Source: Microbacterium sp. BH-3-3-3
GTDB taxonomy: Bacteria; Actinomycetota; Actinomycetes; Actinomycetales; Microbacteriaceae
Direction: 5' to 3'
DNA: 64,000 nucleotides
NCBI RefSeq assembly: GCF_007679045.1
Contig: NZ_VEFS01000003.1
Location: 62,001-126,000, forward strand
Part shown: piece after piece, positions 7,870-15,798 of the stretch
Numbering within the stretch: position 1 is the stretch's first letter
Layout: each line of letters begins with the position of its first letter
The notes under the pieces: generated by a model
Databases searched by the model: none
What the model was told of the DNA's origin: nothing
The model's input: the letters and a program-made list of their open reading frames with translations, nothing else
Position numbers and translations under genes: made by a program

Positions 7870-8652
7870 ATGCCCCAGGTGCTCGAGTTCTCCGACGTCG
7901 TCGTCCGCCGGAACGCGCGGGACATCGTGTCCCACCTCGATTGGGAGGTGTCGGACGACCAGCGTTGGGTCGTGCTCGGGCCGAACGGCGCGGGCAAGAC
8001 GACGGTGCTCCAGCTCGCCGACACCCTGCTGCACCCCACGTCGGGTTCGGTGACGATCCTCGGGGAGCGTCTCGGTCGCACCGATGTGTTCGAGTTGCGT
8101 CCGCGCATCGGTTTCGCCTCGTCGGCGATGGCGCGTCGCGTGCCGCCGGAAGAGACCGTGCTCGACGTCGTGCTCACGGCCGCGTTCTCGGTCGTGGGTC
8201 GCTGGCGCGAAGACTACGACGACATCGACGAGCGTCGTGCACTTCGCGTGCTCGCCGAGTGGAAGCTCGACCACCTCGCCGACCGCACCTTCGGCACCCT
8301 CAGCGACGGCGAGCAGAAGCGCGTGCAGATCGCTCGAGCGGTCATGACCGACCCCGAGCTGCTGCTGCTCGACGAGCCCACCGCGAGCCTCGACCTGGGT
8401 GCGCGCGAAGAGCTGCTCACCCTGCTGTCGGGCTACGCGCAGGCGCCGACCACGCCCGCCATGGTGATGGTCACGCATCACGTGGAGGAGATCCCGGTCG
8501 GTTTCACGCACGTGCTGCTGCTGCGCGACGGCGAGGTCGTGGCATCCGGTCCTCTCGAGGAGGCCCTCACGGCCGAGAACCTCACGAAGACGTTCGGGCT
8601 CGAGATCTCGCTGACGCGCGAGGCCGGGCGCTACGCGGCGCGGGCGGTCTGA
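7870..8652 (+). CDS. ABC transporter ATP-binding protein (orphan)
   Basis: 260-residue ABC ATPase. Walker A GPNGAGKTT is near residue 39, signature LSDGEQKR near 145, Walker B LLLLDEPTASLD near 165, and the H-loop VTHH near 200. No permease or binding protein is adjacent, so substrate and even transport function are unknown. The domain resembles stand-alone ATPases annotated YlmA/ModF-like. TAGGCT (7858-7863) lies 6 nt before the ATG (leaderless). The final ~18 codons are repeated three more times downstream. Confidence 0.85.
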   Translation: MPQVLEFSDVVVRRNARDIVSHLDWEVSDDQRWVVLGPNGAGKTTVLQLADTLLHPTSGSVTILGERLGRTDVFELRPRIGFASSAMARRVPPEETVLDVVLTAAFSVVGRWREDYDDIDERRALRVLAEWKLDHLADRTFGTLSDGEQKRVQIARAVMTDPELLLLDEPTASLDLGAREELLTLLSGYAQAPTTPAMVMVTHHVEEIPVGFTHVLLLRDGEVVASGPLEEALTAENLTKTFGLEISLTREAGRYAARAV

Positions 8653-8982
8653 GAGTTCGGATCCGGGTGTTTCTCGCGCTCGACTCCGTCTGTCGGTCGG
8701 GCTCGAGATCTCGCTGACGCGCGAGGCCGGGCGCTACGCGGCGCGGGCGGTCTGAGAGTTCGGATCCGGGTGTTTCTCGCGCTCGACTCCGTCTGTCGGT
8801 CGGGCTCGAGATCTCGCTGACGCGCGAGGCCGGGCGCTACGTGGCCCGCGCGGTCTGAGAGTTCGGATCCGGGCGTTTCTCGCGCTCGACTCCCTATGTC
8901 GGTCGGGCTCGAGATCTCGCTGACGCGCGAGGCCGGGCGGTACGTGGCCCGCGCGGTCTGAGAGTTCGGATCCGGGTGTCGG
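8596..8982 (+). repeat. 103-bp tandem array copied from the 3' end of the ABC ATPase gene
   Basis: Four copies with exact 103-bp spacing (starts 8596, 8699, 8802, 8905). The first is the real gene end coding GLEISLTREAGRYAARAV. The next three repeat this tail, stop codon and downstream GAGTTCGGATCCGGG spacer with a few changes (YAARAV to YVARAV). 103 is not a multiple of three. The last copy ends shortly before the rpmE2 promoter. Confidence 0.95.
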
Positions 8983-9023
8983 CTGAACCGGCGCCCTCGT
9001 GTCAGGGCACTGCTCGGGCCTGA

Positions 9024-9106
9024 TAGACTCTGACGTTGGTGCCTTCGGCGCCGCAGACTTTGACGTCCTGGCAGAATCCAGGACACCACTTCTCAAAGGA
9101 CCTCCC
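9024..9106 (+). promoter_or_regulatory. rpmE2 promoter and structured 5' leader
   Basis: TAGACT (9024-9029) is followed by a leader of about 70 nt. The leader contains two hairpins: GGTGCC/GGCGCC with a 3-nt loop (9038-9052), and a perfect GTCCTGG-N6-CCAGGAC (9065-9084) just upstream of the CAAAGGA ribosome site. The position suggests ribosomal-protein autoregulation by L31 binding, as known for other r-protein leaders. This is inference here. Confidence 0.5.
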
Positions 9107-9358
9107 ATGCAGACTGACATTCACCCCACGTACAAGGCCGTCGTCTTCCGCGACCTCGGTTCGGGCGACACCTTCCTCACCCGTTCGACCGTCTCGAGCG
9201 ACAAGACGATCGAGCTCGACGGCGTGGAGTACCCCGTCATCGACGTGGAGATCTCGTCCGCTTCGCACCCCTTCTACACGGGCAAGCAGCGCATCATGGA
9301 CTCCGCCGGTCGCGTCGAGAAGTTCAACCAGCGCTTCAAGAACTTCGGCGGTCGTTGA
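9107..9358 (+). CDS. rpmE2: 50S ribosomal protein L31 type B
   Basis: 83-residue ribosomal protein of the large subunit and inter-subunit bridge. It is the zinc-free (C-minus, type B) paralogue: no CxxC is present, and the type-B core ([35 protein letters not shown]) is clear. In many bacteria type B L31 replaces zinc-bearing L31 under zinc limitation. I see no obvious Zur palindrome in the leader. The ATG follows AAAGGA. A strong terminator follows. Confidence 0.95.
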   Translation: MQTDIHPTYKAVVFRDLGSGDTFLTRSTVSSDKTIELDGVEYPVIDVEISSASHPFYTGKQRIMDSAGRVEKFNQRFKNFGGR

Positions 9359-9376
9359 TCCGCAGCGGTTCTCGCA

Positions 9377-9418
9377 GCGAAAGCCCCTCGTCCTTCGGGA
9401 TGGGGGGCTTTCGCTTTT
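9377..9418 (+). terminator. Intrinsic terminator of rpmE2
   Basis: GCGAAAGCCCC pairs with GGGGCTTTCGC across a short loop and is followed by TTTTCC. This is one of the most canonical terminators in the window. Confidence 0.85.
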
Positions 9419-9613
9419 CCGAATTGGTTGCGTGGGGTGCGTCGGTGCGTGGGGTGCGTCGGGCGGCGGGCTCGGCTGCGGGGTGCAGCGGACGGCGCGG
9501 TGTCGCGCGGTCTCGCATCCTTCAGGGTCGTTCTGCCGACGAGCGCCGGTCACGACGAACTGCACCCGCTGCCCCGTCGTCGCGTGTGTGTCCACGCGAA
9601 TGCGTGCCTGCCC
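9419..9613. other. Spacer with a short G/T-rich direct repeat
   Basis: 195 bp between the rpmE2 terminator and the 3' end of the nitrilase gene. It holds two adjacent copies of GCGTGGGGTGCGTCGG (about 9431-9462). I see no gene, RNA or promoter. Confidence 0.5.
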
Positions 9614-10420
9614 TCAGACCCTCGACGTGAGCTTTCCCGCGTTCTCGTATCCTCCGAGGTCGTCGCGGCGGTTTCGCCACATGCGCTGCTCGGCGCGCGC
9701 CTCGGCGACGACGGCAAGGTCGATGGCGGCGACCGCGACCCCCTCACGACCTTCGACGGAGGCGACGCGACGACCGAGCGGATCGAACACGGCCGAACCG
9801 CCGATGAAGTCGCTGGGCGCGCCCACGAGTCCGCTGAAGACGACGTACACGCCGTTGTCGAGGGCTCGCGAGGCGTAGTGCAGGTCGCGTCGCCGCTCGC
9901 CCCCGGGGAAGTACGCGCCGCTGTTCACGTACACGAGAGCACCGGATGCCGCGGCGGCGGCCGCATGCTCGGGAAAATTCGCGTCGTAACAGACCGACAA
10001 CGCCACGCGGACGCCCTTCACCTCGAACGAGAAGCCCCGCTCGCCGGCGTCGAAGATCTCGCGTTCGGGGGCGTGGAGGTGCTGTTTGGCGTAGGCGGCG
10101 AACGGTGGACGTCCGGGAGCGAACACCACGTCGGTGAGGGTGCGTCTGCCGCCCGTCTGCAGGGCGGTGTTCACGATGGCGATGACGCCGGTCTCGTCGA
10201 CGATGCGTCGGAGAGGATCCTGCCACTGCAGGTCGTGGAGGTCGGGAAGGGGCGCCGCGAAGACCTCGTCGGCGTAGCCGGTGAGGAACGCTTCCGGGAA
10301 CACCACCACATCGGCATCCGCCTCCGCCGCCGCGGCGATGAGGTGCGCCGCTCGCGAGACGTTGTGGAGCAGGGCTCCGGGTCGGGCTTCGGCCTGCACG
10401 GTGGCGATGCGGAAGGTCAC
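9614..10420 (-). CDS. Carbon-nitrogen hydrolase (nitrilase superfamily)
   Basis: 268-residue cytosolic amidase-type enzyme. The catalytic triad is visible: Glu in VVVFPEAFLTGY near residue 43, Lys in YAKQHLHAPERE near 112, and Cys in LSVCYDANFPEH near 145. Members hydrolyse omega-amides, carbamoyl groups or nitriles; this subfamily's substrate is not evident. It starts at a GTG, with CACACT as a weak -10 box 6 nt upstream (leaderless). It appears monocistronic. Confidence 0.88.
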   Translation of the reverse strand: MTFRIATVQAEARPGALLHNVSRAAHLIAAAAEADADVVVFPEAFLTGYADEVFAAPLPDLHDLQWQDPLRRIVDETGVIAIVNTALQTGGRRTLTDVVFAPGRPPFAAYAKQHLHAPEREIFDAGERGFSFEVKGVRVALSVCYDANFPEHAAAAAASGALVYVNSGAYFPGGERRRDLHYASRALDNGVYVVFSGLVGAPSDFIGGSAVFDPLGRRVASVEGREGVAVAAIDLAVVAEARAEQRMWRNRRDDLGGYENAGKLTSRV

Positions 10421-10569
10421 CGGATCAGTGTGGCAGGGCGTGGGGCAGGCGCGCGTGGTCGGGAGTGTGGGGTGGGCGGGTGTGGTCGGGAGTGTGGGGC
10501 TGGGCGTGTGGCTGGAGGGGGTGGTGGGGCGGGTGGTCGGTGTCTGCGCCGGGCTGGTTTGCTGGAGCG
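10421..10569. other. G/T-rich promoter spacer
   Basis: 149 bp with marked strand asymmetry: many GGG and GTGGTCGGGAGTGTGGGG-like repeats on the plus strand. Several G-runs could form a G-quadruplex on that strand. The acetyltransferase ATG follows a GGAG at about 4 nt. No clear -10 box is seen. Confidence 0.4.
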
Positions 10570-11286
10570 ATGAAGTTGCAGCGGTGCCGGACGGCGGAGG
10601 AGATCGCGGAGATCGAGGTCTTTCTGCGCGAGGCGGATCTGACCGTGGCCGGCCTCGACGCGCCGACGGTGCGCCTGTGGGTGGAGCGCGAGGGCGTCGG
10701 TGGGAAGAGGGCTGGTGGGGACGGTGCCTGTGGCGTCGGTGCTCGTCGGGTTGAGGCCGGTGATGGTGGTGCCGGAGGGCGTGGCGCTGGTCGGGGTGGT
10801 GCTCTTGGTGTTGGTGCCGATGAGGTTGGCGCTGGTCGGGCTGATGTTCCTCGGGCTGGCGCCGATACGGCTGACGCCGCTCGGGCTGGCGCCGATACGG
10901 CTGACGCCGCTCGGGCTGGCGCCGATACGGCTGACGCCGCTCGGGCTGGCGCCGGTCGGATCATCGGCAGCACGGGATGGGAAGTCAGCGCTGACGGGCG
11001 GCATGTGTTGATCCGGAGCGTCGCGGTCGCGCCCGAGCGACGATTGCTGGGCCACGGTCGCGCCTTGGCCGTCTTCGCTCTCGAGCGAGCAGCCGCCGAG
11101 GGTGCGCATACGGCCTGGCTCTTCAGCCGTCGGTCGGGAGGGTTCTGGCAGAGCCTCGGGTTCGTGCCCGCGGATCGGGACGAGCTCGCGGGCGTTCTCG
11201 CGAATACGTATCAGGTGCGGATGTTCCGTCGTACGGGGCAGCTGGAGCGGGAAGTGGCGTGGAGGCGGGCGCTGCAGGCGGAGTGA
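10570..11286 (+). CDS. GNAT acetyltransferase carrying a large repeat-derived insertion
   Basis: 238 residues. Residues 1-40 (CRTAEEIAEIEVFLREADLT...) and about 130-238 form a GNAT fold, with RLLGHGRALAVFAL as the acetyl-CoA loop, and align as if continuous. Between them lie roughly 88 Gly/Ala-rich residues ending in three near-perfect repeats of RAGADTADAA (30-bp DNA repeats, 10851-10953). The reading frame is intact across the insertion. The fold should tolerate it, since it replaces a hairpin loop. The substrate is unknown. Confidence 0.75.
   Translation: MKLQRCRTAEEIAEIEVFLREADLTVAGLDAPTVRLWVEREGVGGKRAGGDGACGVGARRVEAGDGGAGGRGAGRGGALGVGADEVGAGRADVPRAGADTADAARAGADTADAARAGADTADAARAGAGRIIGSTGWEVSADGRHVLIRSVAVAPERRLLGHGRALAVFALERAAAEGAHTAWLFSRRSGGFWQSLGFVPADRDELAGVLANTYQVRMFRRTGQLEREVAWRRALQAE
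10851..10953 (+). repeat. 30-bp in-frame tandem repeat inside the GNAT gene
   Basis: Three full 30-bp copies and a 13-bp partial copy, nearly identical and beginning CTCGGGCTGGCGCCGATACG. The period is divisible by three, so the frame is preserved. The preceding 150 bp (about 10700-10850) look like older, decayed copies of a related G/T-rich unit. Confidence 0.9.
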
Positions 11287-11408
11287 GTCGAGCTGGCGGG
11301 TTCGTGTGCTCCACAGCGTGGGCTCGCTCCTGTGGACTTGACCGGGTGGGCTCGGACGCAGGGGGCACGACCGCGGGCATGAGCTTTCCCCGGATCCGCG
11401 CGTGAGTT
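11287..11408. other. Spacer between convergent genes
   Basis: 122 bp between the 3' ends of the acetyltransferase and the HNH gene. I see no terminator, RNA or ORF. Confidence 0.4.
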
Positions 11409-13112
11409 CTAGAACGGCGGCGGATCCGCGTCGAAGGTCTCGCCCCGCGGCGAACGCCATGTCAGGTCACCGTCGGGCGAGGCGGACGGCTCCCACAGCG
11501 TTTCGTGTCGGAGTCGATGGTGATGGCGGCACTTCGGGTCGAGGTTGTCTTCGTCGGTCGTTCCGCCTTCGGCCCACGCCGTGCGGTGATCGATGTCGCA
11601 TTCGCGGGCGGCCCGATTGCATCCGGGGAAGACGCACGTCGGATGCGTCACGCCGAGCCAACGACGAAGCGCGAGCGGAACTCGATAGGTCTTGCGGTCG
11701 AGAGCGAGGGGCGCGCCGGTCACGGGGTCGGTGAGCAGACGGATCCACGAGGTCGCATTGCCGGCGAGGCGACGGGCCGTGTCGAGATCGATGGGGCCGT
11801 AGCCCTCCAGCGTGGCGGGTTCGGCGGATGCGCCGAGCAGCGTCAGGGCGGGGACGGTGACGATCACCGTTGCGGAGGGCGTGGAACGCGGTGCGGCGAA
11901 GGCGGGTGGCGAAGCGGCTTGGGAAGAAGCGGCCGGGGGCGAAGCGGCCGGGGGCGCAGCGACGTGCGGCGGAGCGACCGGCGGTGAATCGAACGAGGGT
12001 GCATCGATCGTAGGTGAATCGATCGGCGGCGGAGCGACCTGCGGCGGAGCGACCTGCGGCGGAGCGACCGCGGGCTGGGTCGACATCGATGCCCCTGCCG
12101 GCGGTGAGTCCGAGGTGGCGGCTTCCACTCGCGCCGGCTCGGGGGCGCCGGAGGACACCGTCGCGACGAGATCGGCCAGAGCATCAGCGCGCAGCTGCGC
12201 GAGAGTCCGGTCTTCGTCAGGGAGGGCGCGGAGAGAGCGAGCCACTCCGTCGAGGCGCGACATCACGGCACGAGCCCGATCGGCAGGGAGGAGGGCGCTC
12301 AGCGAGGCCATGCCGTCGAGCTCGGCGGACATCCAGACGCCGCGATCTGCCGCCGCGCGATGATGACGCTCTTCGAGGGACTCCGCGTGGACGCGCTCGC
12401 GGATGACGCGCGCCGCGACGGCGAACTTCGCGGGTGTGAGCACCACGGCTCGCTCGCACACCTGCTCATCGAATCGTTGCAACGGCTCGGGCTCGTCGGG
12501 CAGGGACGACGCCAGTCGAGCGACCTCGACCGCGTGGCGCTCCGAGATGCGCCCCTCGCTGAACTCTTGCCAGACCGCAGGGGTGCGCTCGTCGAGGGTG
12601 CGGGCGTGCGCCGCGCGCGTGCGGACGGTCTGCTCGGACAGGCGGAGACGCACGGCGATCTCGGCGACGGCGGCGCGTTCGGCCATGTCCGCGCGATCGC
12701 GGCGGACGGCGCGGATGGTGCGCCGACGTGCGTCGCTCCATGAGGGGTCACGGGTCGGATCGGGTCCCGCCCACGGAGTGGGGTCTTCGGCAGCTGACTG
12801 CAGGATGGACGCGATGAGTCGGTACTCCTCCGCGGTCGCCCGTTGGCGCAGCCGCGCGACGGCCTTCAGCCGATGGAGAGGGGCGTCGACGTCGCCGTCA
12901 TCGGCATCCGCCGACAGGAACTCGTCGAACGGATCGACGGCGTTCTGCGGGGCGGTCTCGCTGGACGCTTCGCGGGGGACTTCCGACGGTGCTCCCGCGA
13001 TATCCGCCCACTCGGACGCGGGCGAGTCGCCGACGAGGAGCGGAATGACCACGCCGTTCACGGCGCAGGGGGCGTCGTCGTCGGCATCCGCCCACCACTC
13101 GACCTCGGGCAC
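11409..13112 (-). CDS. 13E12/DUF222 HNH endonuclease, body of a gene interrupted near its start
   Basis: 567 residues from the first usable GTG. DUF222 covers roughly residues 75-330. A proline/alanine linker with repeated PPQVAPP-type units follows (about 340-400). A C-terminal HNH nuclease ends in CVFPGCNRAARECDIDHRTAW...CRHHHRLRH, with Cys pairs and the catalytic His present. Upstream the same frame continues to an ATG at 13295 with a good leaderless promoter, but an in-frame TGA (13227-13229) interrupts it at codon 23. Either this is an inactivated gene or translation restarts at GTG 13112. DUF222/HNH (13E12) genes are abundant in actinobacteria, and some are damage-inducible in mycobacteria. 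Confidence 0.7.
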   Translation of the reverse strand: MPEVEWWADADDDAPCAVNGVVIPLLVGDSPASEWADIAGAPSEVPREASSETAPQNAVDPFDEFLSADADDGDVDAPLHRLKAVARLRQRATAEEYRLIASILQSAAEDPTPWAGPDPTRDPSWSDARRRTIRAVRRDRADMAERAAVAEIAVRLRLSEQTVRTRAAHARTLDERTPAVWQEFSEGRISERHAVEVARLASSLPDEPEPLQRFDEQVCERAVVLTPAKFAVAARVIRERVHAESLEERHHRAAADRGVWMSAELDGMASLSALLPADRARAVMSRLDGVARSLRALPDEDRTLAQLRADALADLVATVSSGAPEPARVEAATSDSPPAGASMSTQPAVAPPQVAPPQVAPPPIDSPTIDAPSFDSPPVAPPHVAAPPAASPPAASSQAASPPAFAAPRSTPSATVIVTVPALTLLGASAEPATLEGYGPIDLDTARRLAGNATSWIRLLTDPVTGAPLALDRKTYRVPLALRRWLGVTHPTCVFPGCNRAARECDIDHRTAWAEGGTTDEDNLDPKCRHHHRLRHETLWEPSASPDGDLTWRSPRGETFDADPPPF

Positions 13113-13295
13113 TGCGCTGAGTGCGTCGGACTGGTGCGTGGGCTGATCGTACGGCCACCAGTCGACGTCTGCGGACTCGCGTATCGCCGCCCATCGGGCC
13201 TCGATCTCGAGCTCGTCATCGCTGGGTCAGGGCGCACCGTCGGTCTCGCGGAACACCGGTCGCGGCCGGTCTTCGGAAGGGGCGGTGCTGGTCAT
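13113..13295 (-). pseudogene. Original 5' end of the 13E12 HNH gene with an in-frame stop
   Basis: The ATG at 13295 begins MTSTAPSEDRPRP and meets TGA at 13229-13227 as codon 23. The frame continues as DELEIEARWAAIRESADV directly into the HNH body with no shift. That stretch has amphipathic coding character. TACCGT lies 6 nt before the ATG. A single CGA to TGA change would explain the break. Confidence 0.65.
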
Positions 13296-13301
13296 GGGAG
13301 A

Positions 13302-13324
13302 ACGGTATCGGGGACCTCAGACAT
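13302..13324 (-). promoter_or_regulatory. PafBC-like promoter of the 13E12 HNH gene
   Basis: ATGTCTGAG (13316-13324, minus), 8 nt, then TACCGT (13302-13307), with the ATG 6 nt further. It is the most divergent of the six sites but has the same register. Mycobacterial 13E12 genes are among known RecA-independent damage-inducible genes. Confidence 0.5.
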
Positions 13325-13469
13325 TGGGTTCGTGGTCGGGAGAAGTCCAGGCCACGGGCGGGATCGGGGACGGGGACTACAGTTCGCACCGGCGCTGAGG
13401 GCCAGGCTGAATCGGTGGCAGGACCGCTCGGCAGGATCGGACCGGCAGGGCAGATCGAGGGGCGGGCCG

Positions 13470-13771
13470 GCCCCACGCTGTCGACCGGGGAGTCGAGTCG
13501 AGATCACGCAGTGGGGCTGCCCGACGCGTCCGCCGGGGAGCCGAGTCGAGGTCGTGCAGTGAGGCCGCCCGACGCTGTCGACCGGAGAGCCGAGCCGAGG
13601 TCGCGGCTATGTGAGAAGCCGTCGACCGGGGACACCGTTCGAGATCAGGATCCTGACCGCTCACGGACCACTGACGCGTCATCGAGCGGGGAAGCCGTGG
13701 CGAGGTCGCAACTGGTCCCGCTCAGCGGATCAGGCAACCGCTCGCGACGCAGAAAACCTCGCTAGCACCAC
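13470..13771 (-). repeat. Degenerate tandem repeats related to the 3' end of the exonuclease gene
   Basis: Units of about 53-57 bp built on GTCGACCGGGGAGycGAGtCGAG recur four to five times. The same core (GTCGACCGGGGGAGCCGTGGC) is found in the last codons of the exonuclease gene (13795-13815). CTCAGCGGATC at the gene end is also repeated nearby (about 13720-13785). Copies are strongly diverged, so this is an older array than those at luxS or the ABC gene. The rest of the 13325-13470 spacer shows nothing clear. Confidence 0.6.
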
Positions 13772-14506
13772 TCAGCGGATCGGCCACGCTCCGTCGACCG
13801 GGGGAGCCGTGGCATCCAGTCGCCCGATCTTGATGAAATACTCGGTGAGGCTCGCCGCCTGCGCGCGGGCCCACCCGATCTGGCGGGTGTGGAGCTCGTC
13901 GAGGGTGGACGGCATCCAGGGACCGAACTTCTCGGCCAGCGCGAGGGCGAGCCGACCCGCCGCGACGGCATCGGCACAGGCCTCGTGCGCCGACTCGAGC
14001 GGCACGGAATAGTGCTCGGCGACGACCGACAGCGTGCGCTTTCCGCGGCGATACCGGTCGTACGTCTTGTCGACGACGAGCGGATCGATGACCGGCGAGG
14101 GAGCGGCGATGGGCTCGACGCCGTGCCGGATCGCCTCGTTCTTCAACAGCGAGAAGTCGAACGGCGCGTTGTAGGCCACGACCGGGATCCCCGCCGCGAA
14201 CAGCGCCGACAGCGCTTCGACGACCTCGCCGACCACGCGGGGCGCCGGAGCGCCCTCGGCCCGGGCGCGTTCCGTGCTGATGCCGTGGATGGCGGCCGCC
14301 CCGGCCGGGATCTCCACACCCGGATCGGCCAGCCAGTCGCGGGCGTCGACGACGTGTCCGTCGACGTCGAGAACGCCGACGTGCGCGGTGACGATGCGGT
14401 CGTTCTCGACGTCGATCCCGGTGGTCTCGAGATCGAACACGCCGATGAGGCGCGCCCACTCGGGCGTCTGGAACAAAGGAAGCGGCTCGGCCTGCCACGT
14501 GGTCAT
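13772..14506 (-). CDS. DnaQ-like 3'-5' exonuclease (DEDDh)
   Basis: 244 residues. ExoI FDLETTGID near residue 24 supplies Asp/Glu, ExoII NAPFD near 120 the second Asp, and ExoIII HEACADA near 170 the His and Asp. Length is that of a stand-alone proofreading or repair exonuclease of the PolC/DnaQ family, not a polymerase fusion. ATG 14506 is leaderless (TACCGT, 6 nt) and its promoter carries the TGTCGGA damage-type element, which fits a repair role. The last codons seed the degenerate repeats downstream. Confidence 0.88.
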   Translation of the reverse strand: MTTWQAEPLPLFQTPEWARLIGVFDLETTGIDVENDRIVTAHVGVLDVDGHVVDARDWLADPGVEIPAGAAAIHGISTERARAEGAPAPRVVGEVVEALSALFAAGIPVVAYNAPFDFSLLKNEAIRHGVEPIAAPSPVIDPLVVDKTYDRYRRGKRTLSVVAEHYSVPLESAHEACADAVAAGRLALALAEKFGPWMPSTLDELHTRQIGWARAQAASLTEYFIKIGRLDATAPPVDGAWPIR

Positions 14507-14512
14507 GCGCCC

Positions 14513-14535
14513 ACGGTAGAGCGGGGTTCCGACAT
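14513..14535 (-). promoter_or_regulatory. PafBC-like promoter of the exonuclease gene
   Basis: ATGTCGGAA (14527-14535, minus), 8 nt, TACCGT (14513-14518), then 6 nt to the ATG. Confidence 0.6.
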
Positions 14536-14584
14536 GGGCGGCCAGGCGCGCAGGCACCGGGGTCGACGGGGGAGGACCGGGGCG

Positions 14585-14820
14585 GATGCCGCGGCTCGGC
14601 CGGGGGCCGGATTCGCGCTCGCGCGGGGAGCGGAGGGGCTCCGTCGCGGCGCCCAGGTGCCCGAACGTGGTGGCGTGGGGCGGACGCGCTCGCGCGGGTC
14701 GGACGCGTTCGCGCGGGGAGCTGAGGGGCTCCGTCGCGGCGCCCGGATGCCCGAACGTGGGGGCGCGGGTCGGACGCGTTCGCGCGGGGCGCGGAGGGGC
14801 TCCGTCGCAGCGCCCAGGTC
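14585..14820 (+). repeat. Irregular tandem repeat between two divergent damage-type promoters
   Basis: Three copies of a block with core GAGGGGCTCCGTCGC and flanks GCGTTCGCGCGGGG and CCCGAACGTGG, spaced 90 and 71 bp. No ORF or terminator is evident. It separates the divergent exonuclease and hydrolase promoters. Confidence 0.8.
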
Positions 14821-14821
14821 G

Positions 14822-14844
14822 ATGTCGGAACCCCCTCCTAGACT
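14822..14844 (+). promoter_or_regulatory. PafBC-like promoter of the hydrolase at 14851
   Basis: ATGTCGGAA (14822-14830), 8 nt, TAGACT (14839-14844), 6 nt to the ATG. It is divergent from the similar exonuclease promoter about 290 bp away. Confidence 0.6.
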
Positions 14845-14850
14845 CGACCC

Positions 14851-15729
14851 ATGCCGAATCCGTACGCCGAACTGCTCGCCGCGATCCCCGTGACGCGACG
14901 CGAGGCGCACGTGCTCGGTGGCACGACCGCGTACTGGGTCTACGGCGACGATTCCGCAGCGACCACGATCGTCGCGGTGCACGGCTTCCGCGGCGAGCAC
15001 CACGGGCTCGATCCCGTCGTGGCGCACCTTCCCGGCATCCGGGTCATCTCGCCCGATCTTCCCGGGTTCGGCGAGACGGCCCCTCTCGTCGGGCGCCCGC
15101 ACGACCTCGACACCTACGCCGCGTGGCTGCGCGCTTTCGTCGAAGACGTCGCTCCGGATGCCGTGATCCTCGGCCACTCGTTCGGCTCGATCGTGTCGTC
15201 GGCCGCTGTCGCCGGAGGGCTGTCGACGCCCAGACTGATCCTCGTCAACCCGATCGGTGCACCCGCGCTCGAGGGGCCGCGAGGGATTCTGACCCGCCTC
15301 GCCGTGTTCTATTACCTGGCCGGGGCGAAGCTTCCTCGCGCGATCGGCGAGGGGCTTCTGCGCAACGGACTCATCGTCCGCGTCATGAGCAACGCCATGG
15401 CGAAGACACGCGACCCGCAACTGCGGCGGTTCGTTCACGAGCAGCACGACGAATACTTCTCGCGGTTCGCCGACCGCGATGTGCTGCACGAGGCCTTCGT
15501 GACGAGCGTGTCGCACGACGTGCGCGAGTTCGCGCCGCGCATCGCTCAACCCACGCTGCTCATCGCCGCGCAGAAAGACGACATCACGCCGATCGAAGCG
15601 GAACGTCACCTCGCGACGCTGTTCCCGCGAGCCGAGCTCGTCGAGATCCCCGACGTCGGACACCTCATCCATTACGAGACGCCTCAGGCTGCGGCGGCGG
15701 CGATCCGGGGGTTCGTGGACGCGGAGTGA
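14851..15729 (+). CDS. Alpha/beta hydrolase
   Basis: 292-residue soluble hydrolase. The oxyanion-hole motif HGFRGEHHG is near residue 44, the nucleophile Ser110 in GHSFGS, and the late His in DVGHLIHYE near 272, with an acidic residue likely in KDDITPIEAE. It is related to esterase or haloalkane-dehalogenase-like enzymes; the substrate is unknown. The ATG is leaderless, 6 nt after TAGACT. It has no operon partner. Confidence 0.85.
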   Translation: MPNPYAELLAAIPVTRREAHVLGGTTAYWVYGDDSAATTIVAVHGFRGEHHGLDPVVAHLPGIRVISPDLPGFGETAPLVGRPHDLDTYAAWLRAFVEDVAPDAVILGHSFGSIVSSAAVAGGLSTPRLILVNPIGAPALEGPRGILTRLAVFYYLAGAKLPRAIGEGLLRNGLIVRVMSNAMAKTRDPQLRRFVHEQHDEYFSRFADRDVLHEAFVTSVSHDVREFAPRIAQPTLLIAAQKDDITPIEAERHLATLFPRAELVEIPDVGHLIHYETPQAAAAAIRGFVDAE

Positions 15730-15798
15730 GCGGGGGCTCGTGCTGAGCGAAGGTGCCGAGCCAGGCTGGAGACATCGGGCTCGGCTCGAGCGGGCTCG

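Noticed and set aside
11409..13112. HNH gene as a homing or restriction endonuclease of a mobile element
   Set aside because: The DUF222-HNH architecture is a common chromosomal 13E12 family in actinobacteria, and no intron, integrase, methylase or transposase is adjacent.
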